64,000 bases of DNA, taken from contig OY997596.1 in NCBI GenBank assembly GCA_963921825.1, positions 38,059,932 through 38,123,931 on the forward strand. Reading direction: 5' to 3'. This document shows positions 57,900 to 64,000 of this stretch, in pieces. Under the pieces are notes generated by a model. That model saw only the letters and a program-made list of their open reading frames with translations, was not told where the DNA came from and did not search any database. Positions within the stretch are counted from its first letter, which is position 1. Each line of letters starts with the position of its first letter. The position numbers and the translations under genes were made by a program. The stretch comes from Erodium maritimum. Its lineage: Eukaryota > Streptophyta > Magnoliopsida > Geraniales > Geraniaceae.

Positions 57900-58850
57900 T
57901 GTGATTCTGGTTACGTGTGATGACAATATGTCATTAAAGATGTTATGACGTGTTTACTGACATCTTGCATTGTTAATGGAAATATAAGAACTAATCAACA
58001 CAAATTCATGCATGAAGAACACATAAGTTTGGTTACCCAGTTCGGTACTGATACCTATGTCTGGGGGCACTCTGCCAGTGGATAAAGTAATCAATCAACA
58101 TATCAGTTCTCAGATCACCAAATCAACCATATGCTATTATTACAAAATGACAAACCTAAATCAGATACTCCCCTTGACCTTAAGATCCCATCTCAGTCCC
58201 ACTATTTGAGCTCCTACAGTCTCAGATTGCTCTTGTTCTTCAGTGTTTGTTGTGACTCTTCAATGACCACCATTTTGATCTGCTACTTGATCAATCATCA
58301 ATCCAAGTATGAGCATATAACGTTCTCCTCTATTTTACTTCATTTCGAGTTCCTTCAATATGCTTAGGAATCTACATTCATAAACTTAGGATCATGAACT
58401 ATCCTCTATGAACTTGAACTTACGAATCTTGCTCTCGATATAGAATTTTAGTTCTGCAAAAGATTCGAGATGATCTTGAATGTGTATCTCGATATTTATA
58501 GCTCTACTCATCTTGTATCGTGACTACTAGGGTTTCCTTAACCTCTAGAGTCATGATCACAATGAATCTTAATGTTTTATTATCCTAGAGTACTTTCTTT
58601 ATAGAAAACATATCTATTAGAGAGGTATCATTGAACAAGGAAACAAATCTTTAACCAGATCAATATGGATATGTATTTGATATACTTGAAGAATTCCATG
58701 CGCGTGAGTTGTCACTTATTTTTCGTGTTATTGACATTCTAACCTGACATATTCATTTGGCTTCGCTCCTAGTTGTACACTGGTGCAGTTAGCTGACATC
58801 CTTCTCAATATCTTGTTTGACAAAAAATGGCCAATACAGATGTAGCAACA
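57900..58850 (-). repeat. outer copia 5' LTR
   Basis: Uninterrupted 951-bp LTR, TGTGATTCTGG...GTAGCAACA, followed by ATGTC. Confidence 0.92.
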
Positions 58851-58855
58851 ATGTC

Positions 58856-60463
58856 TGGTGTTGAAAGCAACTGCTCTTTCAATAAATGATCATCACCATG
58901 AATGTGTTTAACCTGGAGCAATAAATTTACAGGAGGACTAATAAAAAGAGACTCCATAATTAATGGAGAGAGTCTGTTACTAGAATTGTTCTTTGAATGT
59001 TGAGTGAGGACTTTGTCAGGAGAATGTTGTGAGGATGTGTGCTGAGAAGGATCTGTACCTGAAATATGAGGAGAATCTTGACTTGGAGTTGAGTCTGAGA
59101 ACTGTTAATTTCTGATTTGGGATTGTATGGCTGTGGATTTCAAATGGCTCCCCAATTCTGAGCTCATGTCTGCATCTGAATTTTCTTGTGTATGATTTCA
59201 TTGAGAGGATGAGGTTTCAAAAAAATCAGTGCCAGTTATTGCAGGCACTTGGAGAAGGTTTATTGTGGATATGAGAGGTGTATGGGTCTCTCTTCCATTA
59301 ACATACAGATTTCCTTTTTGAACCCTTGGAGATGGAGTGTATGTATCAACACGAGGGATGTGTCCGTAACTTCTCCATTGCAGAATTGAGGATGGACATA
59401 TATTAGGGTGCCTAGACTTGAGACCAAGGTGTTAAAGCTTTCAAAACACCATCCTTGATATGGTAGACCTTACATTGAAACCCAAACAAAGTTGACTCCC
59501 TACAAGCACATATGTTGCTTGTCCTTAATGATAGTCATCCACTTCTGAAGCCATGGATCATTTCCATTACATAGTTGTTCATCAAAATAATTGTCAGGAT
59601 AATGTAGTAATGCAACTCTATTCCCAGAGATTGCATCTGAATTCCAATGACACCTTTTAAGGCCATTTCTCTCATTGTTTCTTCCACAGACAAATTTGGA
59701 TGAAGAATTACCAGGTGAGCGTTGAGGATGCGCTCTCTTTGAGGTGTGCAAGGGATCCTTTGGCAATGGTAAAGAGGTCATAGTAGGATCTTTGAGGGTG
59801 GCTGTGTTTTTTCTGGCCTTTAGCCTTTATGATGAAGATCTTGTGGTTCTTGATGAAGGAGCCCGAAAATATGGAGACGGCTCTTTGAATTCGGGCTTCT
59901 TCTCTGGACTAAATAGATCCAAAGAATCTACCTTTTTCATTTCGTAGTTTAGGTGTCTTTGCAGAAATGACCGAGCCTACTTCGGCAAACAAATCTTCCA
60001 TCCAAACACAGGTTGAAAATCTGGGTATGTTGTGAACGAAGATTCAATGTTCTTGAAAAACAGAGGTTTGGGGTTGGTCAAGGTCGGGAGTACAGGTTCC
60101 GGTATGGTTTGTAGGCTTGAAGTTGTCATCATAGAATCTTTTCTGACCACCAAGGTAACGTGTTGTGAGTCCAGGAGACCATTCCTCTGTGGAATGTGGA
60201 GAAGAGAGTGTTGTTGGTGAAGAACTTTCTCAAAACTTGGTGGAGGGCCTCTGAGAGAAGAAGATGTTGCAGAAGTGTTTGTATAGTGAGTGAGCAGTTT
60301 CCAAGAACCATCCTTAGATTCGATGAAGTGTAAGCCTTCAGGTGGGAAGTAAGCTTCTTCAAGGGATGAAAGGCGTGGTAAGGTAGGCTTCCGGTGCAGG
60401 CTGGGTAGCTGAGAAAGATGGTGTGGAAATGGTGGAAGAGGAGGGTTGAGAGGAAAGGAATCT
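58856..60463 (-). pseudogene. unassigned minus-strand coding relic, weakly LINE-ORF1-like
   Basis: Minus-strand reading over 1.6 kb is largely coding-like but shifts frame several times. The frame 59500-59781 has PDNYFDEQLCNGNDPWLQKW. Just downstream lies GVNFVWVSM and GLPYQGWCFESFNTL, reminiscent of the DUF4283-type phrase with a Trp and a following Phe found in plant LINE ORF1 proteins. The remainder is Ser/Thr/Pro-rich. I cannot name the gene. The 60463 boundary is where plus-strand copia gag begins. Confidence 0.35.
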
Positions 60464-61640
60464 GTTTTTGAACTATGGCTATTGGAAAGCTAGGATGAGT
60501 GCTTTCATGAAATCTCTGGATAAAAAAACTTGGAAATATATGATTCATGGGTGGAAGCCACCACAAACTACTGTAGAGGAAGAAAAATCGTCTCTCCCTA
60601 AACCAGAAAAAGACGAGAACACTATAGAAGATGAAGCTTTAATGGGAAATTCTCGTGCCGTTAATGAAATTTTCAACGGTGTCGATCAGAATGTATTCAG
60701 TTTAATCAACACTTTTACAAGTGCTAAAGAAGCCTGAGAAATATTGGCAGTTGCCTATGAAGGAACCACAAAAGTTAAAGATCAAAGGAAGCAATATCTC
60801 ACTACAAACTTTGAGGCCCTAACTATGAGAGATGATGAGACCATTACTCAGTTTCATTTCATACTCAGAGACATTGCAAATGAATCATTCTCCCTGGGTA
60901 AACCAATGTCAGATGAAGAACTTGTCAGGAAAACATTAAGGGCTGTGAGCTCAAGGTTCAAAATGAAGATAACAACCATTGAAGAAATGCATGACTTGAG
61001 TTCTCTTCGATTTGACAAACTGATGGGGTCAGTGGTGACATTTGAGTTATCTCTTCAAGACCTAGATAAGAAAAATAAAGGAGTGGCTCTGAAAAGTATT
61101 TTACAAGACCTCAATGATCAGACATACTCCAAAGAAGAGATGGAGGAAATGACGACCATGATTATGAAGAAAGTAATGAAGTGTTTCAATCGTATGCCAG
61201 GACGATATGTCTAACAAGATGTTAATCATGATGTCTCTGACATCTCATATCAGAAGGGACATAAATTTGGGAATACACCAAAAGGAGAAAGGAATACTGG
61301 TTGAGGTGGAAAAGGAAAAGGAGTCCAATGCCATGAATGTGAAAGGTATTGACATATTTAGCGAGAATGTCCTAATTATCTGAAGAGACAAAAAAAAGGA
61401 TTCAATGCATTAATGTCAGATGATGATGAAGAGAAAAGTTACGATGAACAGATACACAACCTCCTTGCATCTACTACTCATGATGCACATGTTGAAATAG
61501 GTGAGACTGGAGATGAAAGCTTCTCTCTGGAGTTACTATCAGATGAAGCTATGAATAATGCTTATGATCTCCTGTTCGCCAAATGGGTAGAAAATTCAAA
61601 TATACTGGAGACACAAAGAAAAAGTGAGTAGGTTCAATGG
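60464..61640 (+). mobile_element. copia gag fossil fragment, plus strand
   Basis: Reads NYGYWKARMSAFMKSLDKKT near the start, then AYEGTTKVKDQRKQYLTTNF and later KPMSDEELVRKTLRAV, the same UBN2-type gag as in the outer copia but in the opposite orientation and from a separate copy. A CCHC-like knuckle region follows near 61330, then an acidic stretch. No LTR accompanies it on either side in this window. It is broken, with several breaks. Confidence 0.8.
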
Positions 61641-62130
61641 GGAAGTTGATAGAATCACCAAGTTTGTCACGATGATGAACGCAAGTACAAACACACTGGA
61701 CACTCTAAAAAAGCTAAAGACATGACTGGACTTGTTTAAACTGATGAAGCCTCAACCTCCTAAACTATGTTTGTTCCTCAGAAAGATCTCTACCAGTCCA
61801 AAGCAACTTGAAAATAGAAAATTGATCAGGGATCATCAACTATCGAGGTACACAAAGTTTGTCACGCCCCAATTTCAGTAAACCGAACTCAGAACGTGAA
61901 CCTTTAAAACAATAAAACATTTTGAAACCTTTTACATTAAACCACTTTAAAAACACCATTTGTTCAACAAAATAATATTTACAACTTAAAATACGTCCCA
62001 ACAAGTGGACAAAAGTATGATATCCGTCGCTAGACTCAAAATAAACCCAGAATCCCGCTCCTAGCTCTTCAAGCTTCAGAAGCTCACCTAGTCCAACTTG
62101 CGACCGGTACCTGTAGGAAAAGCAGATAGG

Positions 62131-62148
62131 GGTGAGCGTTCGCTCACC
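62131..62148. promoter_or_regulatory. conserved LTR hairpin, copy 3
   Basis: GGTGAGCGTTCGCTCACC, complement of the hairpin in copies 1 and 2, 270 bases from the LTR edge. Confidence 0.75.
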
Positions 62149-62844
62149 ACCACGGATAACAGACTGACTACGGCATACTTAGCAGACAATGCCGGTAACA
62201 CCAACAACAAACTCAACACCGGGGATCACCATCCCCAACTCAAGTACTCCGACTGACACACACCCACGGTGACCTTCCTCAACCGACTCGACACTTGGAC
62301 ACATAAAGTAGACTCGACATAACGATCGACGACCTCCTCCAACGACACGACAGACAACCACGCAACACCCAAGATCACAAAGGATCGCACACCAAACAAG
62401 ATCACAAAGGATCGCACGCCAGCTGCTCAGTAACCCATCTCTGTCTCTCGCGCTTTTACCGATCCCAGTCAGGTCAGGCGGTCGACCTGTCACGCAAACT
62501 TCTCCCGATCTCTATCGGGAGGCTAGCCCACAACCTCCCCCTTCCCCCGATCATAATCAGGTGACTAGCCACACCCGCGCAAACCACGAAACTTCTCCCG
62601 ACACACAGCCGGGAAGTTAGCCCACAACCTCTCTGCTTCTCCCGATCCCAGCTGGGAGGCTAGCTACACCACCAACCTCACAATCCTTCCCCCGATCCCA
62701 GTCGGGGGGCTAGCCCACAACCTCTCCGCTTCCCCCGATCCCAGTCGGGAGGCTAGCCACGCCACGCAACTTCCTCGACACAAAGTCGGGTTTCCAACCT
62801 CAGGTAACCACAATCACAATCACAAGTAAGGTTCAACACTCAAC

Positions 62845-63410
62845 ATGCACTCATGGCCACCCAAGACACACCAACCGTAACTCACGGGCTCAACAACCCC
62901 ACGGGCACTCACGGCCTCCCAAGACACACCAACAGTAACTCACGGGCTCAACAACCCCACGGGCACTCACGGCCACCCAAGACACACCAACAGTAACTCA
63001 CGGGCTCAACAACCCCACAGGCACTCACGGCCTCCCAAGACACTCCAACAGTAAAGACACGAGTTCAACAACCCCACAGGCACTCACGGCCTCCCAAGAC
63101 ACACCAACAGCAAAGACACGGGTTCGACAACCACACGGGCACTCATGGCCACCCAAGACACCAACAGTAAAACACGGGCTCTCATGGCCACCCAAGACAC
63201 AACAGTAAAGTACGGGCTCTCATGGCCACCCAAGACACCAACAGTAAAACACGGGCTCTCATGGACACCCAAGACACAACAGTAAAGTACGGGCTCTCAT
63301 GGCCACCCAAGACACAACAGTAAAGTACGGGCTCTCATGGCCACCCAAGACACAACAGTAAAGTACGGGCTCTCATGGCCACCCAAGACACAACATTAAA
63401 GTACAATCAA
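62845..63410 (-). repeat. minisatellite in giant LTR copy 3
   Basis: Two unit types in order: about 58-bp units with CAACCCCACGGGCACTCACGG, then about 37-bp units with CGGGCTCTCATGGCCACCCA. The same two types occur in the mirrored order in copies 1 and 2. Confidence 0.9.
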
Positions 63411-64000
63411 CCTCCGGCATAACCAATGCCTCCAACAGTCCTAATATCAACAGTTTCACAATCAACCTCCGGGCATGGTCATATGCCTCCAGTACTTCTA
63501 ATATCGATAAGTTCACAATCAACCTCCGGGCATGGTCATATGCCTCTAGTAGTTCTAATATCGCTAGGTTCTCTGTTCCTACGAAACTACTAAGTGTCAC
63601 ATGCTTTTCTAATATTTGCTACGTTCCCGTATCATGCCTTTCTAATATTTAATAAACCTACTTAACCCACGACACCCCAGTGTCACATGCAGTTCTACTG
63701 TTAACTTTCCCTAGTCAGGGCCGAGATCCGGCTACTTTTCCCTACCTCGTATATAACTCCAAAAGTGCTCAACTAAGCCCCGGCGCGATCCCAGTCACTC
63801 GCCTAGCTTCCCTTTGCCTCGGTCCGCAGCACGATCTAAAAGGACACAATTTTAAGGCACTTTAAACTCGCAGGAAATAAACTGGAATTTAATAAACTTA
63901 ACGCCCAAATGTAACCCCGACGATGTCGATCACTCCCAAACCTCCCAATTACTCGACATTGTCGATAAAGGACCCGTAAAGGCCCGATTCGCCCAACATG

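Larger units (their letters stand above)
28327..58850 (-). mobile_element. Ty1/copia fossil, SIRE-like with envelope-like ORF (outermost element)
   Basis: The outermost retroelement of the stack, minus strand. Its 5' LTR is 57900-58850 (951 bp); its 3' LTR is 28327-29020 plus 49334-49585, separated by the inner copia. Flanks are ATGTT and ATGTC, a 5-bp duplication with one mismatch. Next to the 5' LTR lies a primer-binding site like TGGTATCAGAGC (initiator Met tRNA type). Without later insertions it measures about 6.96 kb. Parts recognised: gag of the SIRE-type family and a CCHC knuckle (about 56250-57850), protease and pre-integrase-like pieces (about 53090-53680), and an envelope-like ORF (about 50200-51620). 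The element is broken, with many breaks. The two LTRs differ by roughly 10 percent by eye over the first 330 bases, which suggests several million years. Confidence 0.85.
61860..64000 (-). mobile_element. giant LTR family, copy 3, cut by the window end
   Basis: Starts TGTCACGCCCCAATTTCAG, the exact complement of the tail of copies 1 and 2, and runs in the reverse orientation through the hairpin (62131-62148), the GATCCCAGTCGGG array (about 62500-62770), the minisatellite (about 62845-63410) and the CCCTAGTCAGGGCCGAGATC block (63709-63728) to the block at the window edge (TCGGGCGAATC complement). The preceding bases are AAGTT. Whether it is solo or part of a full element cannot be told. Confidence 0.9.

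Noticed and set aside
1-64000. CRISPR arrays, bacterial operons, Shine-Dalgarno sites or rRNA genes
   Set aside because: The window is plant nuclear DNA; the only regular arrays are LTR minisatellites and tandem duplications, and no rRNA or convincing tRNA sequence was recognised.

Overview
The window is nuclear DNA of a flowering plant, most likely a eudicot with a large, repeat-rich genome. Evidence: GT-AG introns in a plant-type PHD gene, a plant-type presenilin, and Ty1/copia, Ty3/gypsy, LINE, Mutator, hAT and CACTA remnants typical of angiosperms. There are only two convincing host genes. One is an intronless presenilin on the minus strand (14562-15782). The other is an eight-exon gene on the plus strand (22097-27033) that encodes a 528-residue protein with an N-terminal PHD finger and a C-terminal domain like that of the AIPP2 family of histone readers. 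Its exons are too short to show up as one long reading frame, but all seven introns have GT-AG ends and the phases add up exactly.

Left of the genes (1-13000) lie a LINE tail, a 304-bp Mutator-type MITE with a 9-bp target duplication, a 6.05-kb LTR-like unit (2541-8590, target duplication TAATC) that looks like two related giant LTRs joined head to tail, and a LINE ORF1 remnant that hosts an AGGCGC-rich hAT-like element. Between the two genes are a non-coding repeat with a 207-bp tandem duplication and a 22-base poly-C run, a 264-bp duplication, and another LINE ORF1 piece.

From 28066 to 58850 the sequence is a Russian-doll stack of insertions, most fixed by an exact target-site duplication. 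A SIRE-like copia fossil (28327-58850) interrupts or abuts a CACTA end. Its 3' LTR is split by a second copia (29021-49328, TSD TCCTT). That copia's own 3' LTR is split twice: by a 721-bp hAT element (TSD CTTGTTAG) and by a Mutator-like element whose ends now lie 13.65 kb apart (30463-44113, TSD TTAGGTCTA). The Mutator-like element was swollen from about 2.9 kb by a Reina-like chromovirus (31420-37106, TSD TCCTC), a 3.34-kb giant solo LTR (38515-41854, TSD ACACG) and a copia solo LTR (42348-44028, TSD CGGTG). The outer copia also took a 683-bp hAT element (51685-52367, TSD AGTGAGAG) and a 2.56-kb solo LTR (53686-56243, TSD AAGTC). LTR divergence read by eye agrees with the nesting order.

The right end (58856-64000) holds an unassigned minus-strand coding relic, a plus-strand copia gag relic, and a third copy of the giant LTR family in the opposite orientation, cut by the window edge. 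The giant LTR copies share a minisatellite and a perfect 18-base hairpin near one end. I see no convincing tRNA, rRNA, CRISPR or other RNA gene. The retroelements are described only as fossils.
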